DNA from: Lachnospiraceae bacterium UBA7481
GTDB lineage: Bacteria; Bacillota; Clostridia; Lachnospirales; Lachnospiraceae
Assembly (NCBI GenBank): GCA_002478505.1
Contig: DLOP01000017.1
Span: 1-5,568 of the forward strand
Direction of reading: 5' to 3'
Length of the DNA stretch: 5,568 nucleotides
The notes below the pieces were generated by a model. The model saw only the letters and a list, made by a program, of their open reading frames with translations, did no database searches and had not been told where the DNA came from. The position numbers were made by a program, and so were the translations under genes. Each line of letters opens with the position of its first letter. The first letter of the stretch is position 1. Below, piece by piece: positions 1 through 5,568 of the stretch.

Positions 1-200
1 ACAGATGGATCCTGCAAAAGATTGTGGAGTTATCCAGTGGGATTGGCATGGAAGTGCTGTGCGAAGGGGTTGAGACGGAAGAACAGGTGAGTATATTGAA
101 AGCCCTAGGCTGTCGTATGGTGCAGGGATTTTATTTCTCAAAGCCACTTCCCGAGGAGGAATACATCGCGCTCTACTGTGGATCGAATACAATGTTTTAA
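1..200 (+). CDS. EAL-domain c-di-GMP phosphodiesterase, C-terminal fragment
   Basis: The reading frame is open from base 3 to the TAA at 198-200 and gives about 65 residues; the gene starts upstream of the window. The peptide contains CEGVETEEQ, then LGCRMVQGFYFSKPLP, the two last conserved blocks of EAL domains. The Glu of EGVET and the Gln of QGF are conserved active-site positions in this family, whose members hydrolyse cyclic di-GMP to pGpG. The protein ends about 15 residues after the SKPLP block, so EAL is the C-terminal domain. Whether GGDEF, PAS or membrane segments precede it cannot be seen, nor can the EAL metal ligands further upstream, so catalytic competence is not proven. The gene ends 23 bases before queH. 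I see no terminator in that gap, so read-through into queH is possible. Confidence 0.9.
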   Translation, partial: RWILQKIVELSSGIGMEVLCEGVETEEQVSILKALGCRMVQGFYFSKPLPEEEYIALYCGSNTMF

Positions 201-223
201 TGGCATAAAAGGATATTTGGTAT

Positions 224-964
224 ATGGAAGGACAGTACAAGGCAAATAGGCCAAACTATCAAAAACGTCTGGATGCTATCATAGAAGAACTGACGACAAA
301 AAAACGTTTGCTGCTTCATAGCTGCTGCGCACCCTGCAGCAGCTATGTTTTAGAGTATCTTTTTCCTTATTTCGATATCTGGGTCTATTATTATAATCCC
401 AATATTACAAAACGGGAGGAATACGATAAGCGGATCGGAGAACTGAAACGGATGATTGACACGATGAACCGGGAGCATCAGTGGGATATTCATCTGGTGG
501 AAGGTCCATATGAACCGGAATGTTTTCTGAAGGCGGCGGAAGGCTTGGAAGAATGTCCCGAAGGTGGAGAGCGTTGTCAGAGATGTTTTACGCTTCGGTT
601 ATCTAAGAGCGCTTCCTACGCAGCCGGGAATTCTTTTGATTACTTTACCACAACGTTAACCATCAGTCCGTTAAAAAATGCAGATATGCTGAATGAGATC
701 GGAAACCGGATGGGGCAGAAATATGGAGTATCCTTTCTGCCGTCTGATTTCAAAAAAAAGAATGGCTATCAACGCTCTATTGAACTGTCCAGAGAGTATC
801 ATCTGTACCGCCAGGATTACTGCGGCTGCGAGTATTCCAGAAAAGAGCGGGAAGAAGCCTTACGACGTGATAACGTCACAGGGCGTAATAACGCCACAGG
901 GCATCGGAACGCAGAGACAAAGCAGGCGGATAGGACAGAAACGGTATCTAAAACGAAAGAATAG
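224..964 (+). CDS. queH: Epoxyqueuosine reductase QueH (DUF208 family)
   Basis: QueH reduces epoxyqueuosine to queuosine, the last step of the wobble-base modification of GUN-anticodon tRNAs (Asp, Asn, His, Tyr). It is the iron-sulfur enzyme that replaces cobalamin-dependent QueG in many Firmicutes. The family signature is clear: LLLHSCCAPCSS near the N terminus (Cys34, Cys35, Cys38), a CxxC pair at Cys118/Cys121 in ERCQRCFTLRL, the FTTTLTISPLKN segment, and a late CGC at 200-202. The conserved cysteines are the expected cluster ligands. The ATG at 224 has an AAAAGGA ribosome binding site at 207-213. The family core ends near residue 213. The last 33 residues are a hydrophilic, Asn/Thr/Arg/Lys-rich tail encoded by tandem repeats, which makes this 246-residue protein longer than usual. 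argS follows after 56 bases and the pair may be co-transcribed. Confidence 0.93.
   Translation: MEGQYKANRPNYQKRLDAIIEELTTKKRLLLHSCCAPCSSYVLEYLFPYFDIWVYYYNPNITKREEYDKRIGELKRMIDTMNREHQWDIHLVEGPYEPECFLKAAEGLEECPEGGERCQRCFTLRLSKSASYAAGNSFDYFTTTLTISPLKNADMLNEIGNRMGQKYGVSFLPSDFKKKNGYQRSIELSREYHLYRQDYCGCEYSRKEREEALRRDNVTGRNNATGHRNAETKQADRTETVSKTKE
866..901 (+). repeat. Tandem 18-bp repeat (2 copies) in the queH tail
   Basis: Two adjacent 18-base units, 866-883 and 884-901, share 16 of 18 bases. The unit is a multiple of three and in codon phase, so it encodes RDNVTG followed by RNNATG (residues 215-226). It lies just after the end of the recognisable QueH core and looks like a local duplication that lengthened the protein. 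Confidence 0.85.
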
Positions 965-1001
965 AACGGATAGGCACGGTATCCGGAACAGAAGAATAGA
1001 A
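927..1001 (+). repeat. Imperfect tandem duplication (40 and 35 bp) across the queH stop codon
   Basis: Unit 1 (927-966) and unit 2 (967-1001) abut exactly. They share CGGATAGG at the start, ACGGTATC in the middle and AGAATAGAA at the end. Aligned with one 5-base gap they match at about 29 of 35 positions. The TAG stop of queH (962-964) lies in the terminal AGAATAGAA of unit 1, so unit 2 is downstream of the stop and fills most of the queH-argS gap. The duplication probably created part of the spacer between the two genes. Confidence 0.75.
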
Positions 1002-1020
1002 GAAAGGCAAGGTTACAGGA

Positions 1021-2787
1021 ATGGAAAAATTTATTGACAGAATATCGGAAGAAATGAGGCGCGCATTTGAAGCTGCGGGATATGACCCCGCTCTGGGAAG
1101 GGTTACCCTAAGCAACCGTCCGGATCTCTGCGAATATCAATGCAACGGGGCAATGGCGGCAGCAAAAAAATATAAGAAGGCACCCTTTGCCATTGCAGAG
1201 GAGGTAGCCGGAAAGCTTGGCAGTTCGGAAATCTTTCAGTCGGTTGAGGCTGTGATGCCGGGATTTTTAAATCTGACTCTGCGTGACAGCTTTGTTTTAA
1301 ATTATTTCAGTGAAATGATGAAGCAGGAAAAATACGGTGTGGAGAAGCCGGAAACACCGCAGACTATGGTATTGGATTATGGCGGACCGAACGTGGCAAA
1401 GCCGCTTCATGTGGGGCATCTGCGCCCGGCAATCATCGGGGAAAGCATTAAGCGGATCGTCCGTTATGCAGGACACAAGGTTATAGGAGACGTTCATCTG
1501 GGGGACTGGGGACTTCCTATGGGGCAGATCATCACGGAGCTGAAAGCGAGAAAGCCGCAGCTTTGCTATTTTGATGAATCCTATGAGGGAGAGTATCCCG
1601 AAGAAGCGCCGTTTACCATTGCGGAACTGGAGGAGATCTACCCTTATGCCAGCGGAAAATGTAAAGTTGATGAGGAATATAAGGCACAGGCGCTGGAGGC
1701 GACGGCCCAGCTGCAGAACGGTCTGCGTGGCTACAGGGCTTTATGGAAGCAGATCCTGAAGGTGTCGGTAAACGATCTGAAGAAAAATTATGAAAATCTG
1801 GATGTCCATTTTGATCTCTGGAATGGGGAATCTGATGTGGATGATCTGATTCCGGATATGGTCCGTAAGATGAAAGAGGAAGGACATGCATATCTTAGTG
1901 ATGGCGCGCTTGTGGTCGATATCCGTAAAGAGACGGATAAAAAAGAACTGCCGCCCTGTATTATCTTAAAATCAGACGGTGCGGCCAATTATGAAACAAC
2001 GGATCTTGCTACGATCATCCAAAGAGAACGTGATTATCAGCCGGATGCCATTGTATATGTGGTGGATAAGCGGCAGGAGCTGCATTTTGAACAGGTATTC
2101 CGCTGTGCAAGAAAAACAGGAATCGTACGGGACGAAACGGCATTGCAGTTTATTGGATTCGGCACCATGAACGGTCCTGACGGAAAGCCTTTTAAGACCA
2201 GGGACGGCGGAGTGCTGCGTCTGGAATACCTTTTGAAGCAGATCAAAGACCAGATGTATGAAAAGATCAGGGAGAATAAGGAACTGCCGGAGGAAGAAGC
2301 AGAGAATACGGCTTCGATGGTAGCGCTGGCGGCTGTCAAATATGGAGATCTGTCTAATCAGGCAGCGAAAGATTATATTTTTGACGTTGAACGGTTTACT
2401 TCCTTTGAAGGAGATACGGGACCATATATTCTTTATACCATGGTAAGGATGAAATCGATTCTGAATAAATACCGGGAGGCGGGCGGCAATCCTGATGAGG
2501 GTTCCTGTATAGAACCATCTTCCAAGGTTGAGAAAGAACTGATGATGGCTCTGGCAGGATTTAACGCCATGCTGGAGGAAGCCAGTGAAGAAAGGGCGCC
2601 CCATAAGGTATGCGCATTCATCTATCAGGTGGCTAATGATATCAATTCCTTTTATCATGCAATCAAAATACTTACAGAGGAAGACCAGAGAAAGCAGGCC
2701 GGTTATATTGCCCTGCTTAAGAATGCACTCAGGATCATGGAGACCTGTATTGAACTTCTGGGGTTTGAAGCACCGGAAAGGATGTAG
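1021..2787 (+). CDS. argS: Arginyl-tRNA synthetase
   Basis: This class I synthetase charges tRNA-Arg with arginine at the expense of ATP in the cytoplasm. At 588 residues it has normal length and a complete domain order. The N-terminal ArgRS domain includes CNGAMAAAKKYKKAPFAIAEE at about 41-61. The Rossmann catalytic core carries GGPNVAKPLHVGHLRP, with the HIGH motif as HVGH at 130-133. GDWG follows the core entry. FKTRDGG at 391-397 stands where KMSKS is expected. The C-terminal DALR anticodon-binding domain starts near TGPYILYTMVRM (466-477) and ends with the typical LLGFEAPERM. The degenerate KMSKS site is known in many ArgRS, where a lysine upstream of HIGH (here Lys127) is thought to compensate. 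The ATG at 1021 has AAGG at 1009-1012, eight bases upstream. The protein is a somewhat divergent Firmicute form; whether the genome has a second argS cannot be seen here. Confidence 0.96.
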   Translation: MEKFIDRISEEMRRAFEAAGYDPALGRVTLSNRPDLCEYQCNGAMAAAKKYKKAPFAIAEEVAGKLGSSEIFQSVEAVMPGFLNLTLRDSFVLNYFSEMMKQEKYGVEKPETPQTMVLDYGGPNVAKPLHVGHLRPAIIGESIKRIVRYAGHKVIGDVHLGDWGLPMGQIITELKARKPQLCYFDESYEGEYPEEAPFTIAELEEIYPYASGKCKVDEEYKAQALEATAQLQNGLRGYRALWKQILKVSVNDLKKNYENLDVHFDLWNGESDVDDLIPDMVRKMKEEGHAYLSDGALVVDIRKETDKKELPPCIILKSDGAANYETTDLATIIQRERDYQPDAIVYVVDKRQELHFEQVFRCARKTGIVRDETALQFIGFGTMNGPDGKPFKTRDGGVLRLEYLLKQIKDQMYEKIRENKELPEEEAENTASMVALAAVKYGDLSNQAAKDYIFDVERFTSFEGDTGPYILYTMVRMKSILNKYREAGGNPDEGSCIEPSSKVEKELMMALAGFNAMLEEASEERAPHKVCAFIYQVANDINSFYHAIKILTEEDQRKQAGYIALLKNALRIMETCIELLGFEAPERM

Positions 2788-2819
2788 ATTGGTGTTGATG
2801 TTTAGGAGAAGTAAATTTT

Positions 2820-2825
2820 GGAGGA
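2820..2825 (+). promoter_or_regulatory. Ribosome binding site of the methyltransferase
   Basis: GGAGGA lies six bases before the ATG at 2832, a strong Shine-Dalgarno match that fixes this start. The 44-base gap after argS holds no hairpin with a T-run and no convincing promoter, so the methyltransferase may be transcribed from argS. Confidence 0.85.
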
Positions 2826-2831
2826 TATATT

Positions 2832-3617
2832 ATGAATATCATTGATAAAAATATAGATAGCGGTAAACCCTTTGATTGGGGGAAAACATCTTTAGATTAT
2901 GCAAAGTTTCGTGACATCTATCCGCAGGAATTCTATCAAAAAATCGTTGACCGTAATTTGTGCATAGACGGGCAAGTTGTTCTTGATCTTGGAACAGGGA
3001 CAGGTGTTCTTCCCAGAAATATGTATCCGTATGGAGCAAAGTGGATAGCTGCGGATATTTCAGAAAACCAGATTGAGCAAGCCAAAATTCTTTCCAAAGA
3101 TATGAATATAGAGTATTATGCCGTATCCACAGAGGATATTGATTTTCCTGACAATTCTTTTGATGTCATTACGGCATGTCAATGTTTTTGGTATTTTGAC
3201 CATGAAACCGTTATGCCTAAACTTTGGCGTATGCTGAAACAAGGGGGAAGTATTCTTGTTTTGTTCATGGCATGGCTGCCTTTTGAGGATAAGATTGCGG
3301 GAGCCAGCGAAAAGCTTGTATTAAAGTACAATTCCAATTGGAGTGGTGCCGGAGAAACTATGCATCAAATCTTTATACCTGATTGCTACAAAGAGAAATT
3401 TGAACTTGTGTATCATGAAGAATTTATGTTAAAAGTACCGTTTACCCGTGACAGTTGGAACGGAAGAATGAAAGCATGTCGCGGGATTGGCGCCTCGCTT
3501 ACCGATCAAGAGATTGCGATGTGGGAACAAGAACATAGGAAACTTCTTGAAGAGATTGCTCCTGAGGAATTTGATATTTTACATTATGGCGCTATGGCTG
3601 AGCTTAGAAAGCATTAG
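2832..3617 (+). CDS. Class I SAM-dependent methyltransferase, substrate unknown
   Basis: The 261-residue protein has the seven-strand Rossmann methyltransferase fold of the Methyltransf_11/UbiE-like group. Motif I is VLDLGTGTG at 50-58, which binds the methionine part of SAM. Asp75 in AADIS is the acidic residue at the end of strand 2 that usually contacts the ribose. STEDIDFP (99-106) is the adenine-contacting stretch. FDVITACQCFWYFD (110-123) is the post-strand-4 motif. The LWRMLKQGGSILVL segment is the usual motif leading into strand 5. The C-terminal half (about 145-261) should form the substrate-binding cap but gives no clue to the acceptor. There is no signal peptide or membrane segment, so it should be cytoplasmic. 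The start is fixed by a strong GGAGGA. Base composition is visibly more AT-rich than argS, which may mean separate acquisition. The frame stays open for another 35 codons after its TAG, probably by chance. Confidence 0.9.
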   Translation: MNIIDKNIDSGKPFDWGKTSLDYAKFRDIYPQEFYQKIVDRNLCIDGQVVLDLGTGTGVLPRNMYPYGAKWIAADISENQIEQAKILSKDMNIEYYAVSTEDIDFPDNSFDVITACQCFWYFDHETVMPKLWRMLKQGGSILVLFMAWLPFEDKIAGASEKLVLKYNSNWSGAGETMHQIFIPDCYKEKFELVYHEEFMLKVPFTRDSWNGRMKACRGIGASLTDQEIAMWEQEHRKLLEEIAPEEFDILHYGAMAELRKH

Positions 3618-3648
3618 GACCCGGTGCTTGAGCCTGAAGATAGTTACG

Positions 3649-3668
3649 CTGCAAAAAACTGCAAAAAA
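3649..3668 (+). repeat. Two phased A6 tracts (perfect tandem 10-mer)
   Basis: CTGCAAAAAA occurs twice in direct succession (3649-3658 and 3659-3668), placing A6 runs exactly 10 bases apart. A-tracts in helical phase are known to bend DNA. Counting from a start site expected near 3720, the second tract falls at about -57 to -52, where the alpha subunit of RNA polymerase contacts UP elements. A regulatory role is inference. Confidence 0.6.
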
Positions 3669-3684
3669 CCGGAGATAGAAATGG

Positions 3685-3713
3685 TTGACAGAGGAAGTTT
3701 CTTCCCTTACAAT
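3685..3713 (+). promoter_or_regulatory. Near-consensus sigma-70/SigA promoter for the DUF6465 gene
   Basis: A perfect -35 box, TTGACA (3685-3690), is separated by exactly 17 bases from TACAAT (3708-3713), which matches the -10 consensus at five of six bases. Transcription would start near 3720, giving an untranslated leader of about 50 bases before the ATG at 3771. This is the best promoter in the window. It implies that the DUF6465 gene, and perhaps the cyclase behind it, is transcribed independently of argS and the methyltransferase. Confidence 0.8.
3693..3705. repeat. Dyad in the promoter spacer, possible operator
   Basis: GGAAG-TTT-CTTCC is an inverted repeat with 5-bp perfect arms. Its centre (3699) is exactly the midpoint of the 17-base spacer (3691-3707). 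A protein bound here would occlude RNA polymerase. The arms are short and the palindrome could be chance, so the operator role is only inferred. Confidence 0.35.
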
Positions 3714-3760
3714 AATGGGGAGTAGCAAGATGAGTTGTTTTTGGAAATCAGTAGTAGTAT

Positions 3761-3765
3761 GGAGG
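3761..3765 (+). promoter_or_regulatory. Ribosome binding site that decides the DUF6465 start
   Basis: GGAGG lies five bases before the ATG at 3771. An in-frame TTG at 3735 would add 12 residues, but it has no comparable binding site, and the GGAGG would then be inside the gene. The ATG at 3771 is therefore preferred. Confidence 0.85.
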
Positions 3766-3770
3766 TAATT

Positions 3771-3971
3771 ATGACAGAGAAAAAGTCGGTATATCTGGAA
3801 GTGAACGCAAGCCAGTACAATATGGATAAGGTGATGGACAAAGCGGTAAAGGATTATAAAAAAGGGAATAAAGACGCATTAAAGAGCATCGACTTATACA
3901 TAAAACCGGAGGACGGTAAAGCATATTACGTTGCAAACGGAGGCAAGGTTACGGGCAGCGTTGATCTGTAG
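3771..3971 (+). CDS. Small DUF6465-type protein, function unknown
   Basis: This 66-residue protein has the pattern I associate with DUF6465, a small-protein family of Clostridia: a short beta strand (SVYLEVNA), a Lys-rich amphipathic helix (about 17-37), then IDLYIKPEDGKAYYVANG and a terminal strand ending GSVDL. The LYIKPEDxxAYYV block is the most recognisable part. Family members known to me often have a longer Lys/Ala-rich N-terminal stretch, which is absent here. There is no signal peptide, membrane segment, cysteine or obvious catalytic residue, so it is probably a small cytoplasmic protein. Its role is unknown. It has its own strong promoter and ribosome binding site, which suggests substantial expression. 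The family assignment is from memory of the pattern, not a search. Confidence 0.75.
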   Translation: MTEKKSVYLEVNASQYNMDKVMDKAVKDYKKGNKDALKSIDLYIKPEDGKAYYVANGGKVTGSVDL

Positions 3972-4004
3972 AGCTGTAGTGGTCAGGTTTCCTACTTTTC
4001 CTAT

Positions 4005-4035
4005 GCTGCCGTCCGCGTCTGGTATGGGCGGTAGC
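4005..4035 (+). other. Stem-loop in the leader of the diguanylate cyclase gene
   Basis: Bases 4005-4014 (GCTGCCGTCC) pair over ten positions with 4026-4035 (GGGCGGTAGC) around an 11-base loop. Two of the pairs are G-U wobbles, which would be mismatches in the complementary strand, so the structure favours a + strand transcript. No T-run follows, so it is not a standard intrinsic terminator. A second, weaker helix (AGCCGT at 4033-4038 with GTGGCT at 4049-4054, two wobbles) shares bases 4033-4035 with it, so the two are mutually exclusive. I do not recognise any known c-di-GMP riboswitch motif here. Confidence 0.4.
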
Positions 4036-4099
4036 CGTCAATGCCGTTGTGGCTGTGGTAAATCTCATTAATCTGATTGAAAAGAAATGGGCAGAAAAA

Positions 4100-5568
4100 A
4101 TGTCAAAAAAATATCTATTTGAATTGATCGGGATGCTAATTCTGCTTTTAATCATCTTTTCCATGGTTGTTTCCAAACTGACGGAAAGCGACAGAGGGGA
4201 AGGTTTTATTTTGGATTCCTATGTGTCAACAGAGGTGGAGCGGGCAGATGGGACAGTGGAACGCTATGATAGCAATTATTTTGAAACATCAGCAAAAGGT
4301 GACCGGATCATTGTGACGATTCCGCTGCCGGCGGAAAAGAAAATATCCAATGCGGTTTTGTTTTGCAGCGTTTACCAGTGTGCGGTGGAGTTGTCTTATC
4401 AGGGAGAGGTCCTCTACAGCTATGGGAATAATGAGAGTGAGAAAGGACGTGCCATCGGCAATGTTCTGATCTGTGCGGATGTGCCGGATGCGGCTTGGGG
4501 AGATGCGCTCACTCTGGAATGTACGGTTGTGGACTATACCGACTTTTCCAAGCTGAATACTGTCATGGTCTGTGAGGCAAAAAACAAGATACAGTTTTTG
4601 CTGGGAGACAATGCCGCCTCCTATCTTTTGTCCATGTCAGTGCTGGTGGTATTTGCCGGCATGTTCTTTGTTTTGCTCTGTTGGGGCGGGGGCGGCGATA
4701 TTAAAATGCAGGGCTTGTACCTGTCGAGCTTTTGTGTTGGACTGATGATGTGGCAGATGGGCTATGAAAGGATGTTTTATGTTATTTCAAATAATGTCAC
4801 CTTCTGCGGACTGGCGGAGTATGTAGGGATTTTCTTTGCACCGGCGCCGTTTTGTATGTTTTTATGCTATGTGGAGCCGAATAAGCTGTTTCAGAAGACA
4901 ATGAAACTTTTGGCGGGTGTGCTGATAACGGTTTTCGGGGTGACTACGGTGCTGAATTTCACCACAGAGCAATACCACTATTGCAGGTTTTTAAAGATAG
5001 TGCATGTGCTGATTGCGATAGTAGCGGTTGCCATTTTGTTAGAGTTTATATTTGTGCGCAGCCGGGGCGATAATAAACGGCTGCTCATCCGGTTTGGCGT
5101 TATCCTATACGTATTTTTTGCCATGTCTGACATGCTGCTGTTTTATGTGGAAAAAAATGGGATGTTTTACATAGATATGAATACTGAGTCTATTACCTCG
5201 CTGGGGCTTTATGTCTTTCTGGTTGTTATGTTGATTAGCTATGTTCTGCACGTTTTAGAGCATGTGGTCAGTGTGAAGGAGAAGCAGCAGTTAGAGCAGA
5301 TGGCATATTTAGATGGCATGACCGGGATTGCGAACCGGCGCAGATGCCTGGATTATTTTGAAGAACTGAAAAAGAAAAAGGACTTTACTGTTTTCTTTTT
5401 TGACGTGAATAATTTAAAAATTGCAAATGACCAATATGGTCATGACATAGGCGACCGCCTGATTTCTTCAGTTGCACAGATCATCAGGGAAGTCTTCGGG
5501 GAGGAAGGCTTTTGCGGCAGATATGGCGGCGATGAATTTGTTGCTGTCCTTCACACTGACCACATGCT
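4100..5568 (+). CDS. Membrane-bound 7TM diguanylate cyclase (GGDEF), 3' end cut by window
   Basis: The frame is open from ATG 4100 to the window end, 489 complete codons. Residues 8-25 form a signal-anchor or first membrane helix. Residues 27-172 are a hydrophilic, probably beta-rich extracellular sensor. Seven hydrophobic segments follow between about 174 and 390, the layout of 7TMR-DISM receptors. A short linker helix (KEKQQLEQM) leads to a GGDEF domain from about 402: YLDGMTGIANRR, then DVNNLKIANDQYGHDIGD (Asp435 metal ligand; Asn443 and Asp444 in the substrate region), then RYGGDEF at 474-480. The domain should make c-di-GMP from two GTP. The product-inhibition RxxD motif expected five residues before GGDEF reads GEEG, so canonical feedback inhibition is probably absent. 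The ATG has only a weak purine-rich ribosome binding site, and the frame extends upstream without another ATG, so the start is the least certain part. Any domain after GGDEF is not visible. Confidence 0.9.
   Translation, partial: MSKKYLFELIGMLILLLIIFSMVVSKLTESDRGEGFILDSYVSTEVERADGTVERYDSNYFETSAKGDRIIVTIPLPAEKKISNAVLFCSVYQCAVELSYQGEVLYSYGNNESEKGRAIGNVLICADVPDAAWGDALTLECTVVDYTDFSKLNTVMVCEAKNKIQFLLGDNAASYLLSMSVLVVFAGMFFVLLCWGGGGDIKMQGLYLSSFCVGLMMWQMGYERMFYVISNNVTFCGLAEYVGIFFAPAPFCMFLCYVEPNKLFQKTMKLLAGVLITVFGVTTVLNFTTEQYHYCRFLKIVHVLIAIVAVAILLEFIFVRSRGDNKRLLIRFGVILYVFFAMSDMLLFYVEKNGMFYIDMNTESITSLGLYVFLVVMLISYVLHVLEHVVSVKEKQQLEQMAYLDGMTGIANRRRCLDYFEELKKKKDFTVFFFDVNNLKIANDQYGHDIGDRLISSVAQIIREVFGEEGFCGRYGGDEFVAVLHTDHM

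Noticed and set aside
1972..2658. Minus-strand 228-codon reading frame inside argS
   Set aside because: It lies wholly opposite the conserved catalytic and DALR regions of argS and its translation shows no domain; long antisense frames are common opposite genes of this composition.
2790..2818. Possible promoter TTGGTG-N17-TAAATT before the methyltransferase
   Set aside because: It matches the consensus at only 3 of 6 and 4 of 6 bases, and the transcript would begin at or inside the ribosome binding site at 2820-2825.
3621..3672. CCGGT/ACCGG inverted repeat after the methyltransferase as a terminator
   Set aside because: The arms are only 5 bp, the loop is over 40 bases and no T-run follows.
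3618..3725. 35-codon extension of the methyltransferase after its stop codon
   Set aside because: The protein is already complete for its family, the extension overlaps a strong promoter, and nothing suggests stop-codon read-through.
3972..4099. c-di-GMP riboswitch before the diguanylate cyclase
   Set aside because: The location is attractive, but I find none of the conserved GEMM-I or c-di-GMP-II sequence blocks; only a generic stem-loop is supported.
3949..4176. Minus-strand 75-codon reading frame rich in Arg, Thr and His
   Set aside because: It overlaps the ends of two well-supported + strand genes and the stem-loop, has no good ribosome binding site and resembles no family I know. It is best explained as a shadow.

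Overview
The window looks like chromosomal DNA of an anaerobic Firmicute, most likely a Clostridia member of the Lachnospiraceae type. The reasons are moderate GC, strong GGAGG-type ribosome binding sites, a DUF6465-type small protein, a QueH-type rather than QueG-type epoxyqueuosine reductase, and a 7TM-GGDEF receptor of a kind common in that family. This assignment is inference from gene content. All supported genes lie on the + strand, and there is no sign of an insertion sequence, phage, CRISPR array, rRNA or tRNA.

Layout: (1) 1-200 is the C-terminal end of an EAL-domain c-di-GMP phosphodiesterase that begins outside the window. (2) 224-964 is queH, the last enzyme of queuosine synthesis, with a C-terminal tail made of recent tandem duplications. 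(3) 1021-2787 is argS, arginyl-tRNA synthetase. (4) 2832-3617 is a class I SAM-dependent methyltransferase of unknown substrate, visibly AT-richer than argS. (5) 3618-3770 is an intergenic region with two phased A-tracts and a near-consensus sigma-70-type promoter whose spacer holds a small dyad. (6) 3771-3971 is a 66-residue DUF6465-type protein. (7) 3972-4099 is a leader-like gap with a 10-bp G-U-containing stem-loop. (8) 4100-5568 is a membrane-bound 7TM diguanylate cyclase cut off by the window end just after its GGDEF motif.

queH and argS both act on tRNA (modification and charging) and are close enough to be co-transcribed. The two window ends carry opposite activities of c-di-GMP turnover (EAL hydrolysis, GGDEF synthesis), but four unrelated genes separate them, so a functional pair is only a possibility. 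The methyltransferase and the DUF6465 protein have no visible functional link to either group. I see no clear new multi-gene system. The points most worth a second look are the promoter architecture before the DUF6465 gene, the structured gap before the cyclase, and the repeat-built tail of QueH.
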